Shown here in pieces: positions 1-9,176 of a DNA stretch of 34,944 bases (within the stretch, counting starts at the first letter, position 1; each line of letters begins with the position of its first letter). A program made the position numbers and the translations under genes. The notes beneath the pieces were generated by a model. The model was not told the DNA's origin. It saw only the letters and a list, made by a program, of their open reading frames with translations, and searched no databases. The DNA lies in NCBI GenBank assembly GCA_944381315.1, contig CALWKR010000071.1:1-34944 (forward strand), read 5' to 3'. The stretch is from an uncultured Christensenellaceae bacterium (GTDB taxonomy: Bacteria > Bacillota > Clostridia > Christensenellales > UBA3700).

Positions 1-1022
1 TCCTGTCGCGCTGTCAGCGCTTTGATTTCAGGCTTGTGCCCGTCGATATGATAGCAGGACTTTTGGCAAAAATATTCGACAAGGAGGGCAAGGGCTATCA
101 GAAGGAGGCGCTCAGGCTCATCGCCGAGGCAGGCAGCGGCTGCGTCCGCGACAGTCTGTCTCTTGCCGAGATGTGTCTGTCGTACAGCGAAGACGCGGTG
201 ACCTATGACGATGTGCTCGAAGTGCTCGGCGCAAGTTCTCCGTCCGCGGTGCTGTCGCTCGCGTCCGACATCCTTGCCGGCAATGCCGACGGCGCGCTGA
301 CGGCTGTCAAAAAGCTCGTCCGCGAGGGCAAGAGCGCGAGCGTGCTCGCGTCCGATCTCTGCACCGCGCTGTCCAATATGATCTATTGCCGCAGCAGTTC
401 GCGCCCGGGAGAGATTCTCAATCTGCCCGAAGATCTGCTGGACAAGACGATCGAGATCGCGCGCAAGTACGACAACGCGCAGCTGACGCGCTGTCTCGAG
501 ATCTTTGCCGCGACGGACGGAGATATGAGATACAGCTCCAACAGAGCTTTGGTGCTCGAGACCGCCGTCGCCAAGGCGTGCGACAGCTATGCGTCGCTCG
601 ATCTGAGCGGCGTGCTCGTCAGGCTCAAAAAGCTGGAAGAAAAGCTCGCGTCCGGCAGTTTTGCCGTGCGTTCGGCGCCCGTCGCGAAGAGCGCGTCCGA
701 GATCGTCGGACAGGTGCAGGCAAAGCTGTTGCAGACGGGCAAGTTCGTGTCCTATACCTATCTCAACCACGTCGACGCAAAGGCGTTCGAGATAGACGGC
801 GACGCGCTCGTATATTGCGCTCCCAACGAGGGGCAAAAGAAGTTGTTGGAATCTTGCAGGGCAGAGCTCGAAGAGGCGCTTGCCGCAGTCGCTCCTTCTT
901 TGAAGATGGACTTCAAGGTCAAGGAGAAACAGAGCGATCCCGCGCAGGAGAAGATAAAGCACGCCGAGGCTATGTTCGGCGCAGAAAAAGTAAATGTAAA
1001 AGGAGACGACCAAAATGGGTAA
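1..1022 (+). CDS. dnaX: DNA polymerase III gamma/tau subunit, 3' part (5' end outside window)
   Basis: Clamp-loader subunit of the replicative polymerase. The reading frame is open from base 3 and begins LSRCQRFDFRL, which matches the conserved end of the DnaX AAA+ ATPase domain (ILSRCQRF...), so the gene enters from upstream and the GTG at 36 is not its start. The visible 339 residues cover the end of the ATPase lid, the collar region (GSGCVRDSLSLAEM, about residues 44-57 counted from the first codon) and the C-terminal tau-specific part. The stop codon overlaps the ybaB start by 8 nt. The order dnaX-ybaB-recR is a classical bacterial cluster and supports the call. Family and order are established knowledge; the identity is inferred from motifs. 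Confidence 0.93.
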   Translation, partial: LSRCQRFDFRLVPVDMIAGLLAKIFDKEGKGYQKEALRLIAEAGSGCVRDSLSLAEMCLSYSEDAVTYDDVLEVLGASSPSAVLSLASDILAGNADGALTAVKKLVREGKSASVLASDLCTALSNMIYCRSSSRPGEILNLPEDLLDKTIEIARKYDNAQLTRCLEIFAATDGDMRYSSNRALVLETAVAKACDSYASLDLSGVLVRLKKLEEKLASGSFAVRSAPVAKSASEIVGQVQAKLLQTGKFVSYTYLNHVDAKAFEIDGDALVYCAPNEGQKKLLESCRAELEEALAAVAPSLKMDFKVKEKQSDPAQEKIKHAEAMFGAEKVNVKGDDQNG

Positions 1023-1338
1023 ATTCGGAGGTTTCGGAGGCATGGGCAATATGCAGCAGCTCATGCGCCAAGCTCAACAAATGCAGCAGGATATGGCAAA
1101 AGCCAAAGAGGAGCTCGCCGAGCTTCAAGTCACCGCGGTTTCGGGCGGAGGTATGGTCGAAGTGACGATGACGTGCGAAAAGAAGCTCGTTTCGCTCAAG
1201 ATCAAGCCCGAGGCAGTCGATCCCGATGACGTCGAGATGCTCGAAGATCTGATCATCGCCGCGATCAACGAGGCGCAAAAGCTCGCCGACGACGAGACCG
1301 AAAAGAGAATGGGCGCCTTCGGCGGCTTGGGACTGTGA
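1015..1338 (+). CDS. ybaB: YbaB/EbfC family nucleoid-associated protein
   Basis: Small DNA-binding protein (107 aa) that coats the nucleoid as a dimer; family members are usually 100-110 aa. The N-terminus is rich in Gly, Met and Gln ([20 protein letters not shown]), followed by the amphipathic helix [14 protein letters not shown] and the typical core beginning [14 protein letters not shown], with [20 protein letters not shown] after it. The start is ATG 1015, preceded by AGGAG at 1001-1005. It overlaps the dnaX end by 8 nt and the recR start by 4 nt (GTGA), so the three genes are almost certainly cotranscribed and translationally coupled. Confidence 0.95.
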   Translation: MGKFGGFGGMGNMQQLMRQAQQMQQDMAKAKEELAELQVTAVSGGGMVEVTMTCEKKLVSLKIKPEAVDPDDVEMLEDLIIAAINEAQKLADDETEKRMGAFGGLGL

Positions 1339-1919
1339 GCAACATCAAGGCGCTCGACAAGCTCGTCGCGCAGTTCACCAAGCTCCCCGGAGTGGGCGCA
1401 AAGACCGCGCAGCGCTTTGCCTACCGCATCGTCAACATGAGCGAGGCAGAGGCGCGCGAGTTCGCGCAGGCGATCTTGGACGCCAAGGAAGACGTGCATT
1501 ATTGCAGCGTATGCGGCGGCTATACCGACAAAGACGTCTGCGACATCTGCGCCAAGCGCGACAAGAGCGTCATCTGCGTCGTAAAGGAGCCCAAGGACGT
1601 CGTTGCAATGGAGAAGACCAAGGACTTCGACGGAGTCTATCATGTGCTGCACGGCACACTCAATCCGCTGCTCGGCATAGGCCCCGACGACATCCGCATC
1701 AAGGAGCTTCTCGGCAGGCTGGACGGCGTAAAAGAGGTGATCATGGCGACCAATCCCGACGTGGACGGCGAGGCGACTGCCGTCTATATCGCGCGTTTGA
1801 TCAAGCCGATGGGCATCAAGGTGACCAAGATCGCGAGCGGCATCTCGATCGGCAGCGACATCGAGTATGCCGACGAGGTCACGCTGTCGAGGGCGTTGCA
1901 GGATCGCAAGCCCATTTGA
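1335..1919 (+). CDS. recR: Recombination mediator protein RecR
   Basis: Acts with RecO and RecF to load RecA on gapped DNA. The 194-residue protein has the full RecR layout: helix-hairpin-helix at about 15-30 ([13 protein letters not shown]), a C4 zinc finger with Cys57, Cys60, Cys69 and Cys72, and a Toprim domain from about 80 to 175 containing VVKEPKDV and [11 protein letters not shown], ending with the Walker-B-like segment [14 protein letters not shown]. The start is GTG 1335 within a GTGA overlap with ybaB; cdd and era in this window use the same arrangement. RecO, its partner, is encoded near the other end of the window. Confidence 0.95.
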   Translation: MSNIKALDKLVAQFTKLPGVGAKTAQRFAYRIVNMSEAEAREFAQAILDAKEDVHYCSVCGGYTDKDVCDICAKRDKSVICVVKEPKDVVAMEKTKDFDGVYHVLHGTLNPLLGIGPDDIRIKELLGRLDGVKEVIMATNPDVDGEATAVYIARLIKPMGIKVTKIASGISIGSDIEYADEVTLSRALQDRKPI

Positions 1920-2013
1920 TAGCTCACGATACTACAAAATATATCTTTGGGGATGAACTTGTCCTGCCGTTCGCATTTTGACAGCAAAAAACGGACAGCA
2001 TGACAAATTTTGT

Positions 2014-2042
2014 TTGACTTATTACTTATATATATTTATAAT
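2014..2042 (+). promoter_or_regulatory. Sigma-A type promoter for secDF
   Basis: TTGACT at 2014-2019, a 17-bp spacer, and a perfect TATAAT at 2037-2042, in the 156-bp gap between recR and secD. Expected transcription start near 2049 gives a leader of about 27 nt containing AGGAGG (2062-2067) before the GTG start of secD. The rest of the gap (1920-2013) holds only an imperfect inverted repeat around 1960-2000 without a U-tract; I see no convincing recR terminator. Confidence 0.85.
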
Positions 2043-2075
2043 AAGTAAAGCAGGACATCGCAGGAGGCACACAAA

Positions 2076-3578
2076 GTGATCAACAAGAAAGCACGAGCAA
2101 TTTCCGCGGTAGTACTCACGATCTTCTCGATCGTGGTGGTGCTCGGAGTTGTGTTCGCGTTTGTCAGTCTTGACGACGGGGAGCTCGGCATCCGCAATTA
2201 CATCGCCTATCCCAACGTCATCAAGCTCGGCCTCGATCTCAGCGGCGGCGCGTATGCCGAATATTCCGCCGATCAGCCCGAGGAAATGACCGATGATGAA
2301 TTCAACGCAGCCATAGAAGGCACGCGCCGCAGTTTGGAAGACCTGTTGTTCTCCAAGGGCTACACCGAGGCTCAGGTCAGCAGTTACGGCAACACGATCA
2401 GGGTAGAAGTCCCCGACGTCGACGATCCCGAGAGGATCTTCGAGCTCATCGGCAGACCGTCCACCCTCGAGTTCAAAGAATATACTTCTTCCGACACCGT
2501 CAACGAGACGTTGATGACCGGCGACGAAGTTGCTGCTGCCGGCGTCGTCTATAAAGACGGTCAATATCTTGTCGCGATCGAGTTCACGGATGAGGGCGGC
2601 GAGCAGTTCGGTGAGATCACTTCCGATCTCGTCGGCAGTCAGCTCGGCATCTACGTCAACGGCGAATTGCTCACCCAAGCCACCGTCAACGAGGCGATCA
2701 CGGGCGGTTCGTGCACGATCAGCGGCAACTTCGACTACGACACCGCGTACGACCTCGCGGTCCAGATCCAGGCGGGCAGCTTCCCCCTCGATCTGCATAT
2801 GACCAACTCCAACACGATCAGCGCCACGCTCGGCGACTCCGCGCTCAAAGCGGGCGTCATCGCCGGCATCGTCGGACTCGCGCTCATCGTCGTCTATGTC
2901 TGCATCTTCTACGGACTTATGGGCGTCGCGGCGAGCATGGCTTTGATCTATTATTCTTGCACCTACATCTTCTTCCTCGCCGTCTTCCCGTGGGTACAGC
3001 TCACGCTGGCAGGCATCGCGGGCGTGCTGCTCAGCATAGGCATGGCTGTCGACGCCAACGTCATCATCTTTGAGCGCATCAAAGAAGAATACGCCGCCGG
3101 CAGGAATATGAAGAATGCGACTTCGATCGGCTTCAAGCGTTCGCTCGGCGCGATCATCGACGGCAACGTCACTACGATAATCGGCGCGATCGTCTTGATG
3201 ATCGTCGGCACTTCGACGATCAGAGGCTTCGGCGTAACGCTGTTGATCGGTATCGTGCTGTCGCTGTTCAGCTCCCTCGTCGTCACGCGCGTCTTGCTCA
3301 AATGCATAATGGCTTTCCACGACGAGCGCCATGCGAAGTTCTATATGCTCAAGCGCTACGCAGTCGCCGCAGACGACGACATCTCCATCCTCGTTGAGGC
3401 AGAGGACGCCGACGCGCGTCAAAAAGCGGAAGAAGCGGAGGCTGTCGCCGTCGGACCCGAGATCCTTCCCGACAACACGGGCGACGACTTCACGATCAAG
3501 CAAGCCCCCAAAAAACCTGCCGCAAAACCCGTCTACAAGTACAAGAGCTCGCGCGGCAAAGGAGGTAAACGCAGATGA
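2076..3578 (+). CDS. secD: Protein translocase subunit SecD
   Basis: Membrane partner of SecYEG that uses the proton-motive force to help pull proteins through. The 500-residue protein has an N-terminal membrane helix at about 9-30, the P1 signature LGLDLSGGAY (51-60), an extracytoplasmic domain with FTDEGGEQF (170-178), and then five helices between about 258 and 412 including GMAVDANVIIFERIKEE (322-338), where Asp326 is the aspartate essential in this family. Residues after about 430 form an acidic then Lys/Arg-rich tail (ending YKYKSSRGKGGKRR). The start is GTG 2076 because AGGAGG lies 8 nt upstream. The stop overlaps secF by 4 nt (ATGA). First gene behind the promoter at 2014-2042. Confidence 0.95.
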   Translation: MINKKARAISAVVLTIFSIVVVLGVVFAFVSLDDGELGIRNYIAYPNVIKLGLDLSGGAYAEYSADQPEEMTDDEFNAAIEGTRRSLEDLLFSKGYTEAQVSSYGNTIRVEVPDVDDPERIFELIGRPSTLEFKEYTSSDTVNETLMTGDEVAAAGVVYKDGQYLVAIEFTDEGGEQFGEITSDLVGSQLGIYVNGELLTQATVNEAITGGSCTISGNFDYDTAYDLAVQIQAGSFPLDLHMTNSNTISATLGDSALKAGVIAGIVGLALIVVYVCIFYGLMGVAASMALIYYSCTYIFFLAVFPWVQLTLAGIAGVLLSIGMAVDANVIIFERIKEEYAAGRNMKNATSIGFKRSLGAIIDGNVTTIIGAIVLMIVGTSTIRGFGVTLLIGIVLSLFSSLVVTRVLLKCIMAFHDERHAKFYMLKRYAVAADDDISILVEAEDADARQKAEEAEAVAVGPEILPDNTGDDFTIKQAPKKPAAKPVYKYKSSRGKGGKRR

Positions 3579-4696
3579 AAATGACCGACAAGAACATCGC
3601 CAAGATGTACAAGATATGGTTCACGGTCCCGGCGATCATCATCCTTGTTGCGATCATCGTCTTTGCCGGATTTGCGATCGCGGGCAAGGACATCAACGAG
3701 GGCATGAACATCGGCACCGACTTCGCCGGCGGCTCCATCGTCACCGTCGTGCTCGGCGAGGACGCGATCGGCTCCGATGAGGGATTCAACGATCAGCTCC
3801 AAGTCATCACCGATGTGCTCAACGACGACGACATCGCCGCTCAGATCGTCGAGCTCGCTTCGAGCGAGTACGGCATCGAGATCGGCGCCGAAGCGGTCAA
3901 GGCGTCCGTCAGTTACAGCCAGAGATCGGACTCGGGCGCCAATATGTCCATCATCGTCAAGTATGACAACATTTCGTCCACCTACGATCCCGACAACGCG
4001 CTGACCAATGCGCGCAACGAGTTGATCGAGGCGGCTCTCGAAGAGCATTACGGCGTCACCGAGGACAATGCGTCCATGGTCACGATGAGCAACATCGGCG
4101 CCACCGCCAGCCAAGAGATGGTCAAGTCCGCGCTGCTTGCGCTCGCCATCTCGCTCGTGCTCATCCTTGTCTATGTAGTCATCCGCTTTGAGCTGTGGAG
4201 CGGCATCGCCGCGGTCATAGCGCTGTGCCACGACGTTGCGATCATGCTCGCGTTCACGATCATCTTCCGCATCCAGATCAACAGCTCCTTCATCGCGGCA
4301 ATGATCACGATCGTCGCCTATTCTATCAACAACACGATCGTCATCTTCGCCCGCGTCAGAGAGAACGCCAAGGCGGCTCTCAAAGTCAACCCCAACGCGC
4401 GCATCGACAACTTCGCGCTCTGCGATCGTTCGCTCAAACAGACGATGCTCCGCTGCGTCAACACGACCGTCACCACGCTGTTTGCGATCGTCATCTTCGC
4501 TATCCTCGGCGCCTCGTCGGTCAGAGAATTCGCTCTGCCGGTCATCTTCGGTCTGTTCGCGGGCTTCTATTCGTCCGTGTTCATCTCGCCGGCGCTGTAC
4601 GCTTTGATGAAAAACTCGGTCGACAAGCGCAAGGCAAAGAAACGTGCCGCAGGTACGTTCGCAGGTCAGAGATCGGCTCAGCAGACCAAGGACTGA
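3575..4696 (+). CDS. secF: Protein translocase subunit SecF
   Basis: Forms the SecDF complex with the upstream product. The 373 residues are longer than the common ~300 because of an enlarged extracytoplasmic domain (about 45-180) and a basic tail (after about 347). Visible features are an N-terminal helix (15-36), the signature MNIGTDFAGGS (44-54), and membrane helices between about 183 and 345 with CHDVAIMLAF (218-227). The motif that usually reads YSINDTIVVFDRIREN reads YSINNTIVIFARVREN (249-264): the conserved Asp is Asn253 and the following Asp is Ala259. Translation is coupled to secD by an ATGA overlap with GGAGG at 3561-3565. A hairpin terminator follows at 4715. Confidence 0.94.
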   Translation: MKMTDKNIAKMYKIWFTVPAIIILVAIIVFAGFAIAGKDINEGMNIGTDFAGGSIVTVVLGEDAIGSDEGFNDQLQVITDVLNDDDIAAQIVELASSEYGIEIGAEAVKASVSYSQRSDSGANMSIIVKYDNISSTYDPDNALTNARNELIEAALEEHYGVTEDNASMVTMSNIGATASQEMVKSALLALAISLVLILVYVVIRFELWSGIAAVIALCHDVAIMLAFTIIFRIQINSSFIAAMITIVAYSINNTIVIFARVRENAKAALKVNPNARIDNFALCDRSLKQTMLRCVNTTVTTLFAIVIFAILGASSVREFALPVIFGLFAGFYSSVFISPALYALMKNSVDKRKAKKRAAGTFAGQRSAQQTKD

Positions 4697-4714
4697 CGCT
4701 CAACAATGCACATC

Positions 4715-4737
4715 GGGGCTGCTTCGGCAGCCCTTTG
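4715..4737 (+). terminator. Hairpin terminator after secF, directly before recJ
   Basis: GGGCTGC (4716-4722), TTCG tetraloop, GCAGCCC (4727-4733), then only TTT. The perfect 7-bp stem with a UUCG loop is very stable, but the U-tract is short, so termination may be partial. It ends 16 nt before the recJ start and occupies the place where a recJ Shine-Dalgarno sequence would be expected. Confidence 0.65.
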
Positions 4738-4749
4738 TCATATACGGAT

Positions 4750-7014
4750 ATGGACAAGGACACTCTCGCCGCACAACTCAATATTCACCCGCTCACCGCA
4801 AGATTGCTCGCCGCCAGAGGCATAGACGACGTGCAGTCTGCGCGCGCGTTTTTGCATCCGTCGCTCGACGCGCTGACGCCTGCGGCAGACTACCGCGGCT
4901 TGCCCGAGATAGCCGCGCGCCTGCAGAGAGCGGTCGACGAAGGCGAGGGGATCGTCATCTACGGCGACTATGACTGCGACGGAGTCTGCGCGACGTCCAT
5001 ACTCTATCTGTATCTTCGCTCGGTCGGCGCGGACGTGACCTATTTCATCCCCGATCGCCGCGAAGACGGCTACGGCATCACGACGGGCGCTCTCGACAAG
5101 ATCGCCGAAAACACCGACGCGCACTTGCTGATCAGCGTTGACTGCGGCGTAACCGCCGTCGACGAAGTCGCCTACGCGCAAGACGAGCTCGGCTTTGAGG
5201 TGCTGATCACGGATCACCATCAGCCCGGCGAGACTTTGCCCGACTGCATAGTCTTGGATCCGCATCTTGACGGAAACGAGGGCTGTTTCCGCGACCTTTG
5301 CGGAGCGGGCGTCGCGCTGAGGATAGTCGAGCAGATGGGCGGTTTGCAGGCGAGCAAGCGCTATTATGACATCGCCGCGCTCGCGACCGTCGCCGACGTC
5401 GTCCCGCTCGTCGGAGACAACCGAGTCATCGCGCACTTCGGGCTGATCTTGCTCAACTCGCATTATCGCCGCGGACTGACGATGCTCGCCGAGAGCTGCG
5501 TCAAGGGCGAAGTCACTTCATACGACATCGCCTTCCGACTTGCTCCGAGGATAAACGCGATGGGCAGAGTGGGCAACGCGTCCGAAGTCGTCTCGCTGTT
5601 CGTCGAGGACGACAAGTTCTTGCTCAAAGGGCTCGTCGACAAGATAAATTCCGCCAACGAGGTGCGCCAACAGCTCACCGACGACTTGACCGACGACTGC
5701 TTGCAGAGATTGCGCAACTACGACTTTGACGACTGCAAGATCATCGTCGAATACGCGCCGTATTGGGACGAGGGCGTGCTCGGCATCGCCGCCGCGCGCA
5801 TCGTCGGCAAGTTTTCGCGCCCGACGATCTTGCTGACCAAGAGCGGCGACAGACTCAAAGGATCGGGACGCAGCGTGCCGGGAGTGGACATCCTCGAATG
5901 CGTGCGCGCTTGCGGAGGCTGGCTCAACGGCTTCGGCGGACACAAGATGGCGTGCGGACTGTCCATCGACGAGGACAATTTGGAGTCATTTCGCATCGCG
6001 ATCAACGAGTACGCCGCCCATCATTACGGCGACGAGCTGTTCGTCCCCGACGACGGCTGCGACGCCGTGATCGACGGCAACGTCTCTTCCGCAGTCGCGA
6101 AAGAGCTCAACACGCTTGCGCCGTTCGGAGAGGGAAATCCCGCGCCCGTGTTTGCTATCGACTGCAAAGAGTGCGGATTTTCGAAGATAGGGGACGGCTC
6201 TCATCTCAAGGCTAAGCTGCACGGCATGGACACGCTTTGCTTCTTTGCCGGCGACGAGAGGGACTATCTCAACGGCTCCGCCGCAAAGCGGCTCATCGTA
6301 GACATCTCGTTCAGGATATTCAACAACGCAGAGCGCGCCGAGGCGATCGTCCGCAAGGTGCTGCCTCGCGAAATGCCGGATCGCGCCGAGTGCGTGCGTT
6401 ATCTGTTGGAGCAGTCCGCTCTCGACGACGGCGCAGAGGACGTCGAGCTTCGTCCGTGGGACGGCGCTGTCGACAAGCGCGTGGGCGTCGTCTATATCGC
6501 GTTCGATCCGTCGGCGGCGCGTGAGTTCGCCGCTGAGCACGATCTGCCGTGCTATTATGGCGGCACGCGCGACTGTATGCCCGAGTGCGCGGTCGTAGTC
6601 TGTCCGCGCAAGCCGCTCGTCTATCATCGCAAGGCGATCTTTCTCGACGCGCCGATATTGAGCGCGACGGCGGCGAGACTTGCTCCGAGCGCGGAGCTGT
6701 ATGTCGCCGACAACGACAAGTTCGCGGCGTCGATAGCAGCCGCGGCTCCGTCCAAGGACGGCTATGCCGAGGCGTACAGAGCGATACGCAGCGCGTGCGC
6801 GGCAGGGAATTTTGCGTCCGTCACCGAGCTGTATGCGGCGACGGGCGGCGCAGATCTGAGTTTTGACGGCTTCTGCGCGTGCTTTTATGTGTTTTCGGCA
6901 TTGAAATTTTTGCGCTGTAATGTTAGAATAGAATGTGTGAGGGCGCAAAAGACTTCGCTGGACGCCAGCGGACTCTATCGCGCGCTCGCAAAGGCGGAAC
7001 ATGGCAATGGATGA
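4750..7014 (+). CDS. recJ: Single-stranded-DNA-specific exonuclease RecJ
   Basis: 5'-3' ssDNA exonuclease of recombination and repair; DHH/DHHA1 phosphoesterase. The 754-residue protein carries the metal-binding motifs YGDYDCDG (71-78), SVDCG (129-133), TDHH (154-157) and ATVADVVPL (212-220), then the DHHA1 part with GSGRSVPGVD (371-380) and GFGGHKMACGL (394-404), an OB-fold region, and a long C-terminal region of about 200 residues of less certain fold. ATG 4750 is the first in-frame start after the upstream hairpin; no good Shine-Dalgarno precedes it. The 3' end overlaps rel by 14 nt and contains the rel promoter. The order secDF-recJ-rel-dtd is conserved in Firmicutes. Confidence 0.94.
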   Translation: MDKDTLAAQLNIHPLTARLLAARGIDDVQSARAFLHPSLDALTPAADYRGLPEIAARLQRAVDEGEGIVIYGDYDCDGVCATSILYLYLRSVGADVTYFIPDRREDGYGITTGALDKIAENTDAHLLISVDCGVTAVDEVAYAQDELGFEVLITDHHQPGETLPDCIVLDPHLDGNEGCFRDLCGAGVALRIVEQMGGLQASKRYYDIAALATVADVVPLVGDNRVIAHFGLILLNSHYRRGLTMLAESCVKGEVTSYDIAFRLAPRINAMGRVGNASEVVSLFVEDDKFLLKGLVDKINSANEVRQQLTDDLTDDCLQRLRNYDFDDCKIIVEYAPYWDEGVLGIAAARIVGKFSRPTILLTKSGDRLKGSGRSVPGVDILECVRACGGWLNGFGGHKMACGLSIDEDNLESFRIAINEYAAHHYGDELFVPDDGCDAVIDGNVSSAVAKELNTLAPFGEGNPAPVFAIDCKECGFSKIGDGSHLKAKLHGMDTLCFFAGDERDYLNGSAAKRLIVDISFRIFNNAERAEAIVRKVLPREMPDRAECVRYLLEQSALDDGAEDVELRPWDGAVDKRVGVVYIAFDPSAAREFAAEHDLPCYYGGTRDCMPECAVVVCPRKPLVYHRKAIFLDAPILSATAARLAPSAELYVADNDKFAASIAAAAPSKDGYAEAYRAIRSACAAGNFASVTELYAATGGADLSFDGFCACFYVFSALKFLRCNVRIECVRAQKTSLDASGLYRALAKAEHGNG
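6901..6929 (+). promoter_or_regulatory. Internal promoter for rel inside the recJ 3' end
   Basis: TTGAAA at 6901-6906, 17-bp spacer, TAGAAT at 6924-6929. This AT-rich patch stands out from GC-rich coding sequence. Expected transcript start near 6936 gives a 65-nt leader to the rel start at 7001, so the stringent-response gene could be transcribed separately from recJ. Confidence 0.65.
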
Positions 7015-9163
7015 CGATCAATTTTTGTCCAAAATTCAAGGCGCTTTCAACGAGCAAAACTATGAACGCATCACCAAGGCGTACTATTTTGCCAAGCGCG
7101 CCCACGAGGGGCAGAAACGCAAGTCGGGCGACGACTACATCGTCCACCCGATAGCCGTCGCGACGATCCTCGTCGACTTGGGGCTTGATACCGATACGGT
7201 GATAGCCGCGCTTTTGCACGACGTGATCGAGGACACTCCGGTCACCGAAGAGGAGCTGGATCAAGAATTCGGGCATTCCGTCGTCATGCTCGTCGAGGGC
7301 GTGACCAAGCTCAACAAGCTCAACTTCAAGAGCCGAGAAGACCAGCAGGCGGAATATCTGCGCCGAATGTTCCTCGCGATGAGCAACGATATCCGCGTCG
7401 TCATGATCAAGCTCGCGGACAGACTGCACAATATGCGCACGCTGTCTTTCCGCAACGAGGCTGACCAAAAACGCATCGCGACCGAGACCCTCGACATCTA
7501 TGCGCCGATCGCCGCCAGACTCGGTATTTCGAGCGTCAAAGGCGAGCTCGAAGATCTGTGCCTGCGCTATCTGCATCCCGACGACTACTATACGATCGCC
7601 GAAAAAGTCGCTTCTACGCGCGTGGAGCGCCAAAAGACGGTGGACGCGATCTCGGCGGATCTGCGCCGTATGCTCGACGAGTTGGGCATCAAGGGCGACA
7701 TAAACGGCAGACCCAAGCACTTTTACAGCATTTGGCGAAAGATGCAAAAGGGCAAGAGCTTTGAGGAGATATACGATCTCACAGCGGTGCGCATCATCGT
7801 CGACACGGTCAAGGACTGCTACGCCGTCCTCGGCGCGATCCATACGATGTGGAAGCCGCTGCCCGGCAGATTCAAGGACTATATCTCCGTCCCCAAGACC
7901 AATATGTACCAATCGCTGCACACGACGGTGCTGTCCAGCTACGGCTCGCCGTTCGAGATCCAGATCCGCACGCACGAGATGCACCGCATAGCCGAGTACG
8001 GTATCGCAGCGCATTGGAAGTACAAACAGGGGCTCACGGGCGGCGAACCCGCGACTTTGGACGAGAACAAGCTCGCATGGATACGCAGCGTGATGGAGCT
8101 GCAAAACGACGTCAGCGACTCCAAAGAGTATCTCGATATGCTCAAGCTCGACCTCTATGTCGACCAAGTCTTTGTTTTTACGCCCAAGGGCGACGTGTTC
8201 AACCTCCCGGCAGGCGCGACGGGCATAGACTTTGCCTATGCCGTTCACTCGCAGGTCGGCAACAAGTGCGTCGGCATCAAGATCATCTCCAAGATGGTCC
8301 CCGTCGACACCGTGTTGCAGAACGGCGACGTCGTCGAGGCAGTCACGTCCGCTACCTCGAAGGGCCCGTCAAGAGATTGGTTAAAATTCGTCAAGACGCC
8401 TGCGGCAAAGAGCAAGATCAAGAGCTTCTTCAAGAAGGAGATGCGCGAGGACAACATCAAGCGCGGCAAAGATATGCTCGATGTCGCCGCCAAGCACAAG
8501 GGCTTGTCCATCGCGGATCTGACCGCCAACCAACAGTGGCGCGACTATGTGTGCCAAAAATACAACATCACCGACATAGACGAAGTCTTCGCGATGGTCG
8601 GATACGGCGAGCTGACGACGGCGCAAGTCATGCAAAAACTGCTGGAGTTCAACAAGGTAGAGCGCAAAGATCCGCTCGAAACGCGCGCCAGATCGGACAA
8701 AAAACGCAGCAAGAGCGATACGGGCATCATCGTCAAGGGCTATTCGGATCTCAAGATCCGTTTTTCGCATTGCTGCACGCCCGTCCCGGGCGACGCGATC
8801 ATCGGCTATGTCTCGCGCAGCCGCGGCGTCACGATACACCGCGCCGATTGCCCCAATGTCAAGTACCTCGAGCCCGAGCGATTGATCGAAGCGGAGTGGC
8901 CGATCGACCGCAACGAGAACAAGAGATTCGTCGCGACGCTCGGCATAACGGCGATAGACAGGACGGGACTCGTAGTCGAAGTCGCGACGCTGATCGCCAA
9001 TATGAAGATCACGATGACGACGATCGCCGCCAAGTCGGAGAAGAACGGCACCGCCAGCATAAGCGTAGGCGTCGAGATCAGCAACATCAACGATCTGGAC
9101 AACCTCATCGCCAAGATAGAGTCGCTCAAAGACGTCACGTCCGTGCGCAGGACGGCGCAGTGA
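7001..9163 (+). CDS. rel: Bifunctional (p)ppGpp synthetase/hydrolase (Rel/SpoT homolog)
   Basis: Makes and degrades the alarmone (p)ppGpp. The 720 residues show the full long-RSH layout: an HD hydrolase domain with His49 and HDVIED (73-78), so hydrolysis should be active; a synthetase domain with GRPKHFYSIWRKM (236-248), YDLTAVRIIV (258-267) and the RFKD motif (290-293) of the RxKD type typical of bifunctional enzymes; a TGS domain (about 386-447); a Cys-containing conserved C-terminal domain (FSHCCTPVPGD); and an ACT domain (about 645-720). The start ATG 7001 has AAGGCGG upstream and overlaps the recJ end by 14 nt. In many Firmicutes an apt gene lies between recJ and rel; it is absent here. 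Confidence 0.95.
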   Translation: MAMDDDQFLSKIQGAFNEQNYERITKAYYFAKRAHEGQKRKSGDDYIVHPIAVATILVDLGLDTDTVIAALLHDVIEDTPVTEEELDQEFGHSVVMLVEGVTKLNKLNFKSREDQQAEYLRRMFLAMSNDIRVVMIKLADRLHNMRTLSFRNEADQKRIATETLDIYAPIAARLGISSVKGELEDLCLRYLHPDDYYTIAEKVASTRVERQKTVDAISADLRRMLDELGIKGDINGRPKHFYSIWRKMQKGKSFEEIYDLTAVRIIVDTVKDCYAVLGAIHTMWKPLPGRFKDYISVPKTNMYQSLHTTVLSSYGSPFEIQIRTHEMHRIAEYGIAAHWKYKQGLTGGEPATLDENKLAWIRSVMELQNDVSDSKEYLDMLKLDLYVDQVFVFTPKGDVFNLPAGATGIDFAYAVHSQVGNKCVGIKIISKMVPVDTVLQNGDVVEAVTSATSKGPSRDWLKFVKTPAAKSKIKSFFKKEMREDNIKRGKDMLDVAAKHKGLSIADLTANQQWRDYVCQKYNITDIDEVFAMVGYGELTTAQVMQKLLEFNKVERKDPLETRARSDKKRSKSDTGIIVKGYSDLKIRFSHCCTPVPGDAIIGYVSRSRGVTIHRADCPNVKYLEPERLIEAEWPIDRNENKRFVATLGITAIDRTGLVVEVATLIANMKITMTTIAAKSEKNGTASISVGVEISNINDLDNLIAKIESLKDVTSVRRTAQ

Positions 9164-9176
9164 GCAGGGAGAGTAA

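Noticed and set aside
615..645. Possible programmed frameshift site (C AAA AAG) in dnaX
   Set aside because: The heptamer is not the efficient A AAA AAG type, no supporting hairpin is evident, and the -1 frame stays open for long instead of giving a short gamma form.
1957..2000. Imperfect inverted repeat after recR as terminator
   Set aside because: Pairing is interrupted and no U-tract follows.
4195..4749. Upstream extension of the recJ frame into secF
   Set aside because: The extra 185 codons encode Arg/His-rich nonsense in another frame of secF and include the secF terminator; RecJ homology starts after ATG 4750.
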